Assembly (NCBI GenBank): GCA_032622095.1
Contig: CP136068.1
Coordinates: forward strand, 15,605,729 to 15,669,728
From: Siphonodentalium dalli
Lineage: Eukaryota > Mollusca > Scaphopoda > Gadilida > Siphonodentaliidae
Length of the DNA: 64,000 nucleotides
Reading direction: 5' to 3'
Below the pieces are notes generated by a model, which was not told the origin of the DNA, ran no database searches, and saw nothing but the letters and a program-made list of their open reading frames with translations. How positions within the stretch are numbered: the first letter of the stretch is position 1; each line of letters begins with the position of its first letter. The position numbers and the translations under genes are program-made. Shown piece by piece: positions 49,887 through 63,347 of this stretch.

Positions 49887-51665
49887 AGAAAAATTTGAAT
49901 TTTACGAAATTTCACGTCTCACCATGATAAGTTGTTATTTCCATATTTTCTTATTTTCAAATGAAAATGACCACATTTTGGACAGATTTAAAGAAGAAAC
50001 GCATGGATTCGCCTGTATATAGTAAAGAAAGTGATAAATCTGGTAATTTTCCATGGATGTCATGTACCATTAGGGGGTCAGGGGGTCTAAAGCCCCCCCT
50101 CCCCACAATTTTGAGGAGTGTTAGCCCCCCCCCCCTATTGGGAAAATGTGTCATTTGACCCAATTAAGCTTTTCCGGCACCCAGTAGCCTTATCTGGGAC
50201 CGTAGCCCCACCCCAAGTCGGGGGGGGGGGGGTGATGGCATCACCACTAGAGTTACTGTCGTGCAAAACTGTCATGGCAGCTTTGTTAAACAGACAGTAT
50301 GCCCTGCCATCTGGTAAAATTTCATGCCTGAGGCTGTGTCTGATGTTGTATCATAATGTTTCGATATTTAAATTGACTTATGGTTGCTTTACATTGCTAT
50401 TGAAAAAACAACAAAAAATTATTTTCTGTTAATTTTGGTAAATATTTATTATAAATTGCCAATTCTGCACGAAAAGGGTTTAAAATTGGACAATATATCC
50501 CTCTCAAAATGTATATTAACATTTCCTCTTCAATTTAGTAATATTATGGTATATAAGGACATACTTCAGTTATACAAGATGCATTAGCTAGTAAAATTGA
50601 AAAAAAAGCTAATTTTTTTTGCTTTATTTTGAGGATTGACACTAATTTTCAGGATGCCTCATATTGGAAAAATAAACCACTACTGCTCGATATAATCCAT
50701 TTTTGATTTCAGTAAGGTCTATATTTTGATCAAATACTATAAGAAACGCTGTTATTCACACATATACATATATATAAGAAAAATTTGAATTTTACGAAAT
50801 TTCACGTCTCACCATGATAAGTTGTTATTTCCATATTTTCTTATTTTCAAATGAAAATGACCACATTTTGGACAGATTTAAAGAAGAAACGCATGGATTC
50901 GCCTGTATATAGTAAAGAAAGTGATAAATCTGGTAATTTTCCATGGATGTCATGTACCATTAGGGGGTCAGGGGGTCTAAAGCCCCCCCTCCCCACAATT
51001 TTGAGGAGTGTTAGCCCCCCCCCCCTATTGGGAAAATGTGTCATTTGACCCAATTAAGCTTTTCCGGCACCCAGTAGCCTTATCTGGGACCGTAGCCCCA
51101 CCCCAAGTCGGGGGGGGGGGGTGATGGCATCACCACTAGAGTTACTGTCGTGCAAAACTGTCATGGCAGCTTTGTTAAACAGACAGTATGCCCTGCCATC
51201 TGGTAAAATTTCATGCCTGAGGCTGTGTCTGATGTTGTATCATAATGTTTCGATATTTAAATTGACTTATGGTTGCTTTACATTGCTATTGAAAAAACAA
51301 CAAAAAATTATTTTCTGTTAATTTTGGTAAATATTTATTATAAATTGCCAATTCTGCACGAAAAGGGTTTAAAATTGGACAATATATCCCTCTCAAAATG
51401 TATATTAACATTTCCTCTTCAATTTAGTAATATTATGGTATATAAGGACATACTTCAGTTATACAAGATGCATTAGCTAGTAAAATTGAAAAAAAAGCTA
51501 ATTTTTTTTGCTTTATTTTGAGGATTGACACTAATTTTCAGGATGCCTCATATTGGAAAAATAAACCACTACTGCTCGATATAATCCATTTTTGATTTCA
51601 GTAAGGTCTATATTTTGATCAAATACTATAAAAAACGCTGTTATTCACACATATACATATATATA

Positions 51666-52127
51666 GGAATCAGGGAGCTAAATGTGTTCTAGAGTCGGGG
51701 AGCGAGTACACCGTGGAACCCTAAAGGTGAAGGTAACTGAAGAATGACCTTCACCTGATACATGCGACACGTTATTAAAGGATGACATCGCGTTTATTTG
51801 ATTTGTACATAATATCTAAATAATTTAAACTGGTGAATGAATGGGGGAACGGATTTTTGTGAGCGGGAAATGTATTTAACTAGCTGTTGTAGATTTGGGT
51901 TTTTCCAGATCAAATTTGGCTGTGAGATAGCCCTGTCGTACACTTGGGGATTTATTTTAAAAAGTAAACACATGACCTATGATTTTTCTTGCATTTTCGT
52001 GATCAACTGGTGTCAATCTAGCTGGGTAAACATCACTGGTATGGCCTGCAGGCTTCAATTCAGCGAATTTGGCCGAAACGTTAACACTGTCGCCTATGGG
52101 AAACCATTTAGTTCCGTGATTCCTATA
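51666..52127. mobile_element. MITE-like TIR element, copy 16
   Basis: Matches the reference copy by eye. The host unit 51273-52624 starts with CTATTGAAAAAAC and carries TTGATCAAATAC near 51617, both markers of the local family at 50384-54402. Confidence 0.85.
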
Positions 52128-55100
52128 AGAAAAATTTGAATTTTACGAAATTTCACGTCTCACCATGATAAGTTGTTATTTCCATATTTTCTTATTTTCA
52201 AATGAAAATGACCACATTTTGGACAGATTTAAAGAAGAAACGCATGGATTCGCCTGTATATAGTAAAGAAAGTGATAAATCTGGTAATTTTCCATGGATG
52301 TCATGTACCATTAGGGGGTCAGGGGGTCTAAAGCCCCCCCTCCCCACAATTTTGAGGAGTGTTAGCCCCCCCCCCTATTGGGAAAATGTGTCATTTGACC
52401 CAATTAAGCTTTTCCGGCACCCAGTAGCCTTATCTGGGACCGTAGCCCCACCCCAAGTCGGGGGGGGGGGGGGTGATGGCATCACCACTAGAGTTACTGT
52501 CGTGCAAAACTGTCATGGCAGCTTTGTTAAACAGACAGTATGCCCTGCCATCTGGTAAAATTTCATGCCTGAGGCTGTGTCTGATGTTGTATCATAATGT
52601 TTCGATATTTAAATTGACTTATGGTTGCTTTACATTGCTATTGAAAAAACAACAAAAAATTATTTTCTGTTAATTTTGGTAAATATTTATTATAAATTGC
52701 CAATTCTGCACGAAAAGGGTTTAAAATTGGACAATATATCCCTCTCAAAATGTATATTAACATTTCCTCTTCAATTTAGTAATATTATGGTATATAAGGA
52801 CATACTTCAGTTATACAAGATGCATTAGCTAGTAAAATTGAAAAAAAAGCTAATTTATTTTGCTTTATTTTGAGGATTGACACTAATTTTCAGGATGCCT
52901 CATATTGGAAAAATAAACCACTACTGCTCGATATAATCCATTTTTGATTTCAGTAAGGTCTATATTTTGATCAAATACTATAAGAAACGCTGTTATTCAC
53001 ACATATACATATATATAAGAAAAATTTGAATTTTACGAAATTTCACGTCTCACCATGATAAGTTGTTATTTCCATATTTTCTTATTTTCAAATGAAAATG
53101 ACCACATTTTGGACAGATTTAAAGAAGAAACGCATGGATTCGCCTGTATATAGTAAAGAAAGTGATAAATCTGGTAATTTTCCATGGATGTCATGTACCA
53201 TTAGGGGGTCAGGGGGTCTAAAGCCCCCCCTCCCCACAATTTTGAGGAGTGTTAGCCCCCCCCCCCCTATTGGGAAAATGTGTCATTTGACCCAATTAAG
53301 CTTTTCCGGCACCCAGTAGCCTTATCTGGGACCGTAGCCCCACCCCAAGTCGGGGGGGGGGGTGATGGCATCACCACTAGAGTTACTGTCGTGCAAAACT
53401 GTCATGGCAGCTTTGTTAAACAGACAGTATGCCCTGCCATCTGGTAAAATTTCATGCCTGAGGCTGTGTCTGATGTTGTATCATAATGTTTCGATATTTA
53501 AATTGACTTATGGTTGCTTTACATTGCTATTGAAAAAACAACAAAAAATTATTTTCTGTTAATTTTGGTAAATATTTATTATAAATTGCCAATTCTGCAC
53601 GAAAAGGGTTTAAAATTGGACAATATATCCCTCTCAAAATGTATATTAACATTTCCTCTTCAATTTAGTAATATTATGGTATATAAGGACATACTTCAGT
53701 TATACAAGATGCATTAGCTAGTAAAATTGAAAAAAAAGCTAATTTTTTTTGCTTTATTTTGAGGATTGACACTAATTTTCAGGATGCCTCATATTGGAAA
53801 AATAAACCACTACTGCTCGATATAATCCATTTTTGATTTCAGTAAGGTCTATATTTTGATCAAATACTATAAGAAACGCTGTTATTCACACATATACATA
53901 TATATAAGAAAAATTTGAATTTTACGAAATTTCACGTCTCACCATGATAAGTTGTTATTTCCATATTTTCTTATTTTCAAATGAAAATGACCACATTTTG
54001 GACAGATTTAAAGAAGAAACGCATGGATTCGCCTGTATATAGTAAAGAAAGTGATAAATCTGGTAATTTTCCATGGATGTCATGTACCATTAGGGGGTCA
54101 GGGGGTCTAAAGCCCCCCCTCCCCACAATTTTGAGGAGTGTTAGCCCCCCCCCCCCTATTGGGAAAATGTGTCATTTGACCCAATTAAGCTTTTCCGGCA
54201 CCCAGTAGCCTTATCTGGGACCGTAGCCCCACCCCAAGTCGGGGGGGGGGGTGATGGCATCACCACTAGAGTTACTGTCGTGCAAAACTGTCATGGCAGC
54301 TTTGTTAAACAGACAGTATGCCCTGCCATCTGGTAAAATTTCATGCCTGAGGCTGTGTCTGATGTTGTATCATAATGTTTCGATATTTAAATTGACTTAT
54401 GGTTGCTTTACATTGCTATTAAAAAAACAACAAAAAATTATTTTCTGTTAATTTTGGTAAATATTTATTATAAATTGCCAATTCTGCACGAAAAGGGTTT
54501 AAAATTGGACAATATATCCCTCTCAAAATGTATATTAACATTTCCTCTTCAATTTAGTAATATTATGGTATATAAGGACATACTTCAGTTATACAAGATG
54601 CATTAGCTAGTAAAATTGAAAAAAAAGCTAAATTTTTTTGCTTTATTTTGAGGATTGACACTAATTTTCAGGATGCCTCATATTGGAAAAATAAACCACT
54701 ACTGCTCGATATAATCCATTTTTGATTTCAGTAAGGTCTATATTTTGATAAAATACTATAATAAACGCTGTTATTCACACATATACATATATATAAGAAA
54801 GATTTGAATTTTACGAAATTTCACGTCTCACCATGATAAGTTGTTATTTCCATATTTTCTTATTTTCAAATGAAAATGACCACATTTTGGACAGATTTAA
54901 AGAAGAAACGCATGGATTCGCCTGTATATAGTAAAGAAAGTGATAAATCTGGTAATTTTCCATGGATGTCATGTACCATTAGGGGGTCAGGGGGTCTTAA
55001 GCCCCCCTCCCCACAATTTTGAGGAGTGTTAGCCCCCCCCCCTATTGGGCAAATGTGTCATTTGACCCAATTAAGCTATTCCGGCACCCAGTAGCCTTAT

Positions 55101-55686
55101 CTGGGACCGTAGCCCCACCCCAAGTCGGGGGGGGGGGGGGGGTGATGGCATCACCACTAGAGTTACTGTCGTGCAAAACTGTCATGGCAGCTTTGTTAAA
55201 CAGACAGTATGCCCTGCCATCTGGTAAAATTTCATGCCTGAGGCTGTGTCTGATGTTGTATCATAATGTTTCGATATTTAAATTGACTTATGGTTGCTTT
55301 ACATTGCTATTAAAAAAACAACAAAAAATTATTTTCTGTTAATTTTGGTAAATATTTATTATAAATTGCCAATTCTGCACGAAAATGGTTTAAAATTGGA
55401 CAATATATCCCTCTCAAAATGTATATTAACATTTCCTCTTCAATTTAGTAATATTATGGTATATAAGGACATACTTCAGTTATACAAGATGCATTAGCTA
55501 GTAAAATTGAAAAAAAAGCTAATTTTTTTTGCTTTATTTTGAGGATTGACACTAATTTTCAGGATGCCTCATATTGGAAAAATAAACCACTACTGCTCGA
55601 TATAATCCATTTTTGATTTCAGTAAGGTCTATATTTTGATAAAATACTATAAAAAACGCTGTTATTCACACATATACATATATATA

Positions 55687-56148
55687 GGAATCAGGGAGCT
55701 AAATGTGTTCTAGAGTCGGGGAGCGAGTACACCGTGGAACCCTAAAGGTGAAGGTAACTGAAGAATGACCTTCACCTGATACATGCGACACGTTATTAAA
55801 GGATGACATCGCGTTTATTTGATTTGTACATAATATCTAAATAATTTAAACTGGTGAATGAATGGGGGAACGGATTTTTGTGAGCGGGAAATGTATTTAA
55901 CTAGCTGTTGTAGATTTGGGTTTTTCCAGATCAAATTTGGCTGTGAGATAGCCCTGTCGTACACTTGGGGATTTATTTTAAAAAGTAAACACATGACCTA
56001 TGATTTTTCTTGCATTTTCGTGATCAACTGGTGTCAATCTAGCTGGGTAAACATCACTGGTATGGCCTGCAGGCTTCAATTCAGCGAATTTGGCCGAAAC
56101 GTTAACACTGTCGCCTATGGGAAACCATTTAGTTCCGTGATTCCTATA
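55687..56148. mobile_element. MITE-like TIR element, copy 17
   Basis: Matches the reference copy by eye. The host unit 55294-56649 shares GAAAATGGTTT and CTATAAAAAACG with copy 15's host 6.26 kb upstream, and the GGCCCC interruption with the hosts of copies 4 and 5. Confidence 0.85.
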
Positions 56149-56649
56149 AGAAAAATTTGAATTTTACGAAATTTCACGTCTCACCATGATAAGTTGTTAT
56201 TTCCATATTTTCTTATTTTCAAATGAAAATGACCACATTTTGGACAGATTTAAAGAAGAAACGCATGGATTCGCCTGTATATAGTAAAGAAAGTGATAAA
56301 TCTGGTAATTTTCCATGGATGTCATGTACCATTAGGGGGTCAGGGGGTCTAAAGCCCCCCGGCCCCTCCCCACAATTTTGAGGAGTGTTAGCCCCCCCCC
56401 CTATTGGGAAAATGTGTCATTTGACCCAATTAAGCTTTTCCGGCACCCAGTAGCCTTATCTGGGACCGTAGCCCCACCCCAAGTCGGGGGGGGGGGGGTG
56501 ATGGCATCACCACTAGAGTTACTGTCGTGCAAAACTGTCATGGCAGCTTTGTTAAACAGACAGTATGCCCTGCCATCTGGTAAAATTTCATGCCTGAGGC
56601 TGTGTCGGATGTTGTATCATAATGTTTCGATATTTAAATTGACTTATGG

Positions 56650-59600
56650 TTGCTTTACATTGCTATTAAAAAAACAACAAAAAATTATTTTCTGTTAATT
56701 TTGGTAAATATTTATTATAAATTGCCAATTCTGCACGAAAAGGGTTTAAAATTGGACAATATATCCCTCTCAAAATGTATATTAACATTTCCTCTTCAAT
56801 TTAGTAATATTATGGTATATAAGGACATACTTCAGTTATACAAGATGCATTAGCTAGTAAAATTGAAAAAAAAGCTAAATTGTTTTGCTTTATTTTGAGG
56901 ATTGACACTAATTTTCAGGATGCCTCATATTGGAAAAATAAACCACTACTGCTCGATATAATCCATTTTTGATTTCAGTAAGGTCTATATTTTGATAAAA
57001 TACTATAAGAAACGCTGTTATTCACACATATACATATATATAAGAAAAATTTGAATTTTACGAAATTTCACGTCTCACCATGATAAGTTGTTATTTCCAT
57101 ATTTTCTTATTTTCAAATGAAAATGACCACATTTTGGACAGATTTAAAGAAGAAACGCATGGATTCGCCTGTATATAGTAAAGAAAGTGATAAATCTGGT
57201 AATTTTCCATGGATGTCATGTACCATTAGGGGGTCAGGGGGTCTAAAGCCCCCCCTCCCCACAATTTTGAGGAGTGTTAGCCCCCCCCCCCTATTGGGAA
57301 AATGTGTCATTTGACCCAATTAAGCTTTTCCGGCACCCAGTAGCCTTATCTGGAACCGTAGCCCCACCCCAAGTCGGGGGGGGGGGGGGTGATGGCATCA
57401 CCACTAGAGTTACTGTCGTGCAAAACTGTCATGGCAGCTTTGTTAAACAGACAGTATGCCCTGCCATCTGGTAAAATTTCATGCCTGAGGCTGTGTCTGA
57501 TGTTGTATCATAATGTTTCGATATTTAAATTGACTTATGGTTGCTTTACATTGCTATTAAAAAAACAACAAAAAATTATTTTCTGTTAATTTTGGTAAAT
57601 ATTTATTATAAATTGCCAATTCTGCACGAAAAGGGTTTAAAATTGGACAATATATCCCTCTCAAAATGTATATTAACATTTCCTCTTCAATTTAGTAATA
57701 TTATGGTATACAAGGACATACTTCAGTTATACAAGATGCATTAGCTAGTAAAATTGAAAAAAAAGCTAAATTGTTTTGCTTTATTTTGAGGATTGACACT
57801 AATTTTCAGGATGCCTCATATTGGAAAAATAAACCACTACTGCTCGATATAATCCATTTTTGATTTCAGTAAGGTCTATATTTTGATAAAATACTATAAG
57901 AAACGCTGTTATTCACACATATACATATATATAAGAAAAATTTGAATTTTACGAAATTTCACGTCTCACCATGATAAGTTGTTATTTCCATATTTTCTTA
58001 TTTTCAAATGAAAATGACCACATTTTGGACAGATTTAAAGAAGAAACGCATGGATTCGCCTGTATATAGTAAAGAAAGTGATAAATCTAGTAATTTCCCA
58101 TGGATGTCATGTACCATTAGGGGGTCAGGGGGTCTAAAGCCCCCCCCTCCCCACAATTTTGAGGAGTGTTAGCCCCCCCCCCTATTGGGAAAATGTGTCA
58201 TTTGACCCAATTAAGCTTTTCCGGCACCCAGTAGCCTTATCTGGGACCGTAGCCCCACCCCAAGTCGGGGGGGGGGGGGTGATGGCATCACCACTAGAGT
58301 TACTGTCGTGCAAAACTGTCATGGCAGCTTTGTTAAACAGACAGTATGCCCTGCCATCTGGTTAAATTTCATGCCTGAGGCTGTGTCTGATGTTGTATCA
58401 TAATGTTTCGATATTTAAATTGACTTATGGTTGCTTTACATTGCTATTAAAAAAACAACAACAAATTATTTTCTGTTAATTTTGGTAAATATTTATTATA
58501 AATTGCCAATTCTGCACGAAAAGGGTTTAAAATTGGACAATATATCCCTCTCAAAATGTATATTAACATTTCCTCTTCAATTTAGTAATATTATGGTATA
58601 TAAGGACATACTTCAGTTATACAAGATGCATTAGCTAGTAAAATTGAAAAAAAAGCTAAATTTTTTTGCTTTATTTTGAGGATTGACACTAATTTTCAGG
58701 ATGCCTCATATTGGAAAAATAAACCACTACTGCTCGATATAATCCATTTTTGATTTCAGTAAGGTCTATATTTTGATAAAATACTATGAGAAACGCTGTT
58801 ATTCACACATATACATATATATAAGAAAAATTTGAATTTTACGAAATTTCACGTCTCACCATGATAAGTTGTTATTTCCATATTTTCTTATTTTTAAATG
58901 AAAATGACCACATTTTGGACAGATTTAAAGAAGAAACGCATGGATTCGCCTGTATATAGTAAAGAAAGTGATAAATCTGGTAATTTTCCATGGATGTCAT
59001 GTACCATAAGGGGGTCAGGGGGTCTAAAGCCCCCCCTCCCCACAATTTTGAGGAGTGTTAGCCCCCCCCCCTATTGGGCAAATGTGTCATTTGACCCAAT
59101 TAAGCTTTTCCGGCACCCAGTAGCCTTATCTGGGACCGTAGCCCCACCCCAAGTCGGGGGGGGGGGGGGGGGGTGATGGCATCACCACTAGAGTTACTGT
59201 CGTGCAAAACTGTCATGGCAGCTTTGTTAAACAGACAGTATGCCCTGCCATCTGGTAAAAGTTCATGCCTGAGGCTGTGTCTGATGTTGTATCATAATGT
59301 TTCGATATTTAAATTGACTTATGGTTGCTTTACATTGCTATTAAAAAAACAACAAAAAATTATTTTCTGTTAATTTTGGTAAATATTTATTATAAATTGC
59401 CAATTCTGCACGAAAAGGGTTTAAAATTGGACAATATATCCCTCTCAAAATGTATATTAACATTTCCTCTTCAATTTAGTAATATTATGGTATATAAGGA
59501 CATACTTCAGTTATACAAGATGCATTAGCTAGTAAAATTGAAAAAAAAGCTAAAATTTTTTGCTTTATTTTGAGGATTGACACTAATTTTCAGGATGCCT

Positions 59601-62600
59601 CATATTGGAAAAATAAACCACTACTGCTCGATATAATCCATTTTTGATTTCAGTAAGGTCTATATTTTGATAAATACTATAAGAAACGCTGTTATTCACA
59701 CATATACATATATATAAGAAAAATTTGAATTTTACGAAATTTCACGTCTCACCATGATAAGTTGTTATTTCCATATTTTCTTATTTTCAAATGAAAATGA
59801 CCACATTTTGGACAGATTTAAAGAAGAAACGCATGGATTCGCCTGTATATAGTAAAGAAAGTGATAAATCTGGTAATTTTCCATGGATGTCATGTACCAT
59901 TAGGGGGTCAGGGGGTCTAAAGCCCCCCCTCCCCACAATTTTGAGGAGTGTTAGCCCCCCCCCCCTATTGGGAAAATGTGTCATTTGACCCAATTAAGCT
60001 TTTCCGGCACCCAGTAGCCTTATCTGGGACCGTAGCCCCACCCCAAGTCGGGGGGGGGGGGGGTGATGGCATCACCACTAGAGTTACTGTCGTGCAAAAC
60101 TGTCATGGCAGCTTTGTTAAACAGACAGTATGCCCTGCCATCTGGTAAAATTTCATGCCTGAGGCTGTGTCTGATGTTGTATCATAATGTTTGGATATTT
60201 AAATTGACTTATGGTTGCTTTACATTGCTATTAAAAAAACAACAAAAAATTATTTTCTGTTAATTTTGGTAAATATTTATTATAAATTGCCAATTCTGCA
60301 CGAAAAGGGTTTAAAATTGGACAATATATCCCTCTCAAAATGTATATTAACATTTCCTCTTCAATTTAGTAATATTATGGTATATAAGGACATACTTCAG
60401 TTATACAAGATACATTAGCTAGTAAAATTGAAAAAAAAGCTAAATTTTTTTGCTTTATTTTGAGGATTGACACTAATTTTCAGGATGCCTCATATTGGAA
60501 AAATAAACCACTACTGCTCGATATAATCCATTTTTGATTTCAGTAAGGTCTATATTTTGATAAAATACTATAAGAAACGCTGTTATTCACACATATACAT
60601 ATATATAGGAATCAGGGAGCTAAATGTGTTCTAGAGTCGGGGAGCGAGTACACCGTGGAACCCTAAAGGTGAAGGTAACTGAAGAATGACCTTCACCTGA
60701 TACATGCGACACGTTATTAAAGGATGACATCGCGTTTATTTGATTTGTACATAATATCTAAATAATTTAAACTGGTGAATGAATGGGGGAACGGATTTTT
60801 GTGAGCGGGAAATGTATTTAACTAGCTGTTGTAGATTTGGGTTTTTCCAGATCAAATTTGGCTGTGAGATAGCCCTGTCGTACACTTGGGGATTTATTTT
60901 AAAAAGTAAACACATGACCTATGATTTTTCTTGCATTTTCGTGATCAACTGGTGTCAATCTAGCTGGGTAAACATCACTGGTATGGCCTGCAGGCTTCAA
61001 TTCAGCGAATTTGGCCGAAACGTTAACACTGTCGCCTATGGGAAACCATTTAGTTCCGTGATTCCTATAAGAAAAATTTGAATTTTACGAAATTTCACGT
61101 CTCACCATGATAAGTTGTTATTTCCATATTTTCTTATTTTCAAATGAAAATGACCACATTTTGGACAGATTTAAAGAAGAAACGCATGGATTCGCCTGTA
61201 TATAGTAAAGAAAGTGATAAATCTGGTAATTTTCCATGGATGTCATGTACCATTAGGGGGTCAGGGGGTCTAAAGCCCCCCCTCCCCACAATTTTGAGGA
61301 GTGTTAGCCCCCCCTCCTATTGGGAAAATGTGTCATTTGACCCAATTAAGCTTTTCCGGCACCCAGTAGCCTTATCTGTGACCGTAGCCCCACCCCAAGT
61401 CGGGGGGCGGGGGGTGATGGCATCACCACTAGAGTTACTGTCGTGCAAAACTGTCATGGCAGCTTTGTTAAACAGACAGTATGCCCTGCCATCTGGTAAA
61501 ATTTCATGCCTGAGGCTGTGTCTGATGTTGTATCATAATGTTTCGATATTTAAATTGACTTATGGTTGCTTTACATTGCTATTAAAAAAACAACAAAAAA
61601 TTATTTTCTGTTAATTTTGGTAAATATTTATTATAAATTGCCAATTCTGCACGAAAAGGGTTTAAAATTGGACAATATATCCCTCTCAAAATGTATATTA
61701 ACATTTCCTCTTCAATTTAGTAATATTATGGTATATAAGGACATACTTCAGTTATACAAGATGCATTAGCTAGTAAAATTGAAAAAAAAGCTAAATTTTT
61801 TTGCTTTATTTTGAGGATTGACACTAATTTTCAGGATGCCTCATATTGGAAAAATGAACCACTACTGCTCGATATAATCCATTTTTGATTTCAGTAAGGT
61901 CTATATTTTGATAAAATACTATAAGAAACGCTGTTATTCACACATATACATATATATAAGAAAAATTTGAATTTTACGAAATTTCACGTCTCACCATGAT
62001 AAGTTGTTATTTCCATATTTTCTTATTTTCAAATGAAAATGACCACATTTTGGACAGATTTAAAGAAGAAACGCATGGATTCGCCTGTATATAGTAAAGA
62101 AAGTGATAAATCTGGTAATTTTCCATGGATGTCATGTACCATTAGGGGGTCAGGGGGTCTAAAGCCCCCCCTCCCCACAATTTTGAGGAGTGTTAGCCCC
62201 CCCCCCCTATTGGGCAAATGTGTCATTTGACCCAATTAAGCTTTTCCGGCACCCAGTAGCCTTATCTGGGACCGTAGCCCCACCCCAAGTCGGGGGGCGG
62301 GGGGTGATGGCATCACCACTAGAGTTACTGTCGTGCAAAACTGTCATGGCAGCTTTGTTAAACAGACAGTATGCCCTGCCATCTGGTAAAATTTCATGCC
62401 TGAGGCTGTGTCTGATGTTGTATCATAATGTTTCGATATTTAAATTGACTTATGGTTGCTTTACATTGCTATTAAAAAAACAACAAAAAATTATTTTCTG
62501 TTAATTTTGGTAAATATTTATTATAAATTGCCAATTCTGCACGAAAAGGGTTTAAAATTGGACAATATATCCCTCTCAAAATGTATATTAACATTTCCTC

Positions 62601-63347
62601 TTCAATTTAGTAATATTATGGTATATAAGGACATACTTCAGTTATACAAGATGCATTAGCTAGTAAAATTGAAAAAAAAGCTAAATTTTTTTGCTTTATT
62701 TTGAGGATTGACACTAATTTTCAGGATGCCTCATATTGGAAAAATAAACCACTACTGCTCGATATAATCCATTTTTGATTTCAGTAAGGTCTATATTTTG
62801 ATAAAATACTATAAGAAACGCTGTTATTCACACATATACATATATATAAGAAAAATTTGAATTTTACGAAATTTCACGTCTCACCATGATAAGTTGTTAT
62901 TTCCATATTTTCTTATTTTCAAATGAAAATGACCACATTTTGGACAGATTTAAAGAAGAAACGCATGGATTCGCCTGTATATAGTAAAGAAAGTGATAAA
63001 TCTGGTAATTTTCCATGGATGTCATGTACCATTAGGGGGTCAGGGGGTCTAAAGCCCCCCCTCCCCACAATTTTGAGGAGTGTTAGCCCCCCCCCCCTCC
63101 TATTGGGAAAATGTGTCATTTGACCCAATTAAGCTTTTCCGGCACCCAGTAGCCTTATCTGGAACCGTAGCCCCACCCCAAGTCGGGGGGGGGGGGTGAT
63201 GGCATCACCACTAGAGTTACTGTCGTGCAAAACTGTCATGGCAGCTTTGTTAAACAGACAGTATGCCCTGCCATCTGGTAAAATTTCATGCCTGAGGCTG
63301 TGTCTGATGTTGAATCATAATGTTTCGATATTTAAATTGACTTATGG
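56650..63347. repeat. Mostly short satellite units with one long unit
   Basis: Unit starts are 56650, 57541, 58431, 59325, 60215 (long), 61566 and 62456. The unit at 57541 has three of the five V-type markers, 28 kb away from the V-type block. The unit at 58431 has the longest G-run of the window (18, at 59156-59173). The unit at 61566 pairs TATTGGGCAAATG with a C-interrupted G-run, as does the unit at 29378. Confidence 0.92.
60608..61069. mobile_element. MITE-like TIR element, copy 18
   Basis: Matches the reference copy by eye. Only insert between 56149 and the window end. The host unit 60215-61565 has an interrupted G-run (GGGGGGCGGGGGG near 61402). Confidence 0.85.

Larger units (their letters stand above)
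49032..56649. repeat. Local subfamily block with linked markers
   Basis: Unit starts are 49032 (L), 50384, 51273 (L), 52625, 53514, 54403 and 55294 (L). Four successive units, 50384 to 53514, share CTATTGAAAAAAC at their start and TTGATCAAATAC about 340 bp in, found nowhere else in the window. The flanking long units at 49032 and 55294 share GAAAATGGTTT and CTATAAAAAACG, and so bracket this subfamily. Confidence 0.85.
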
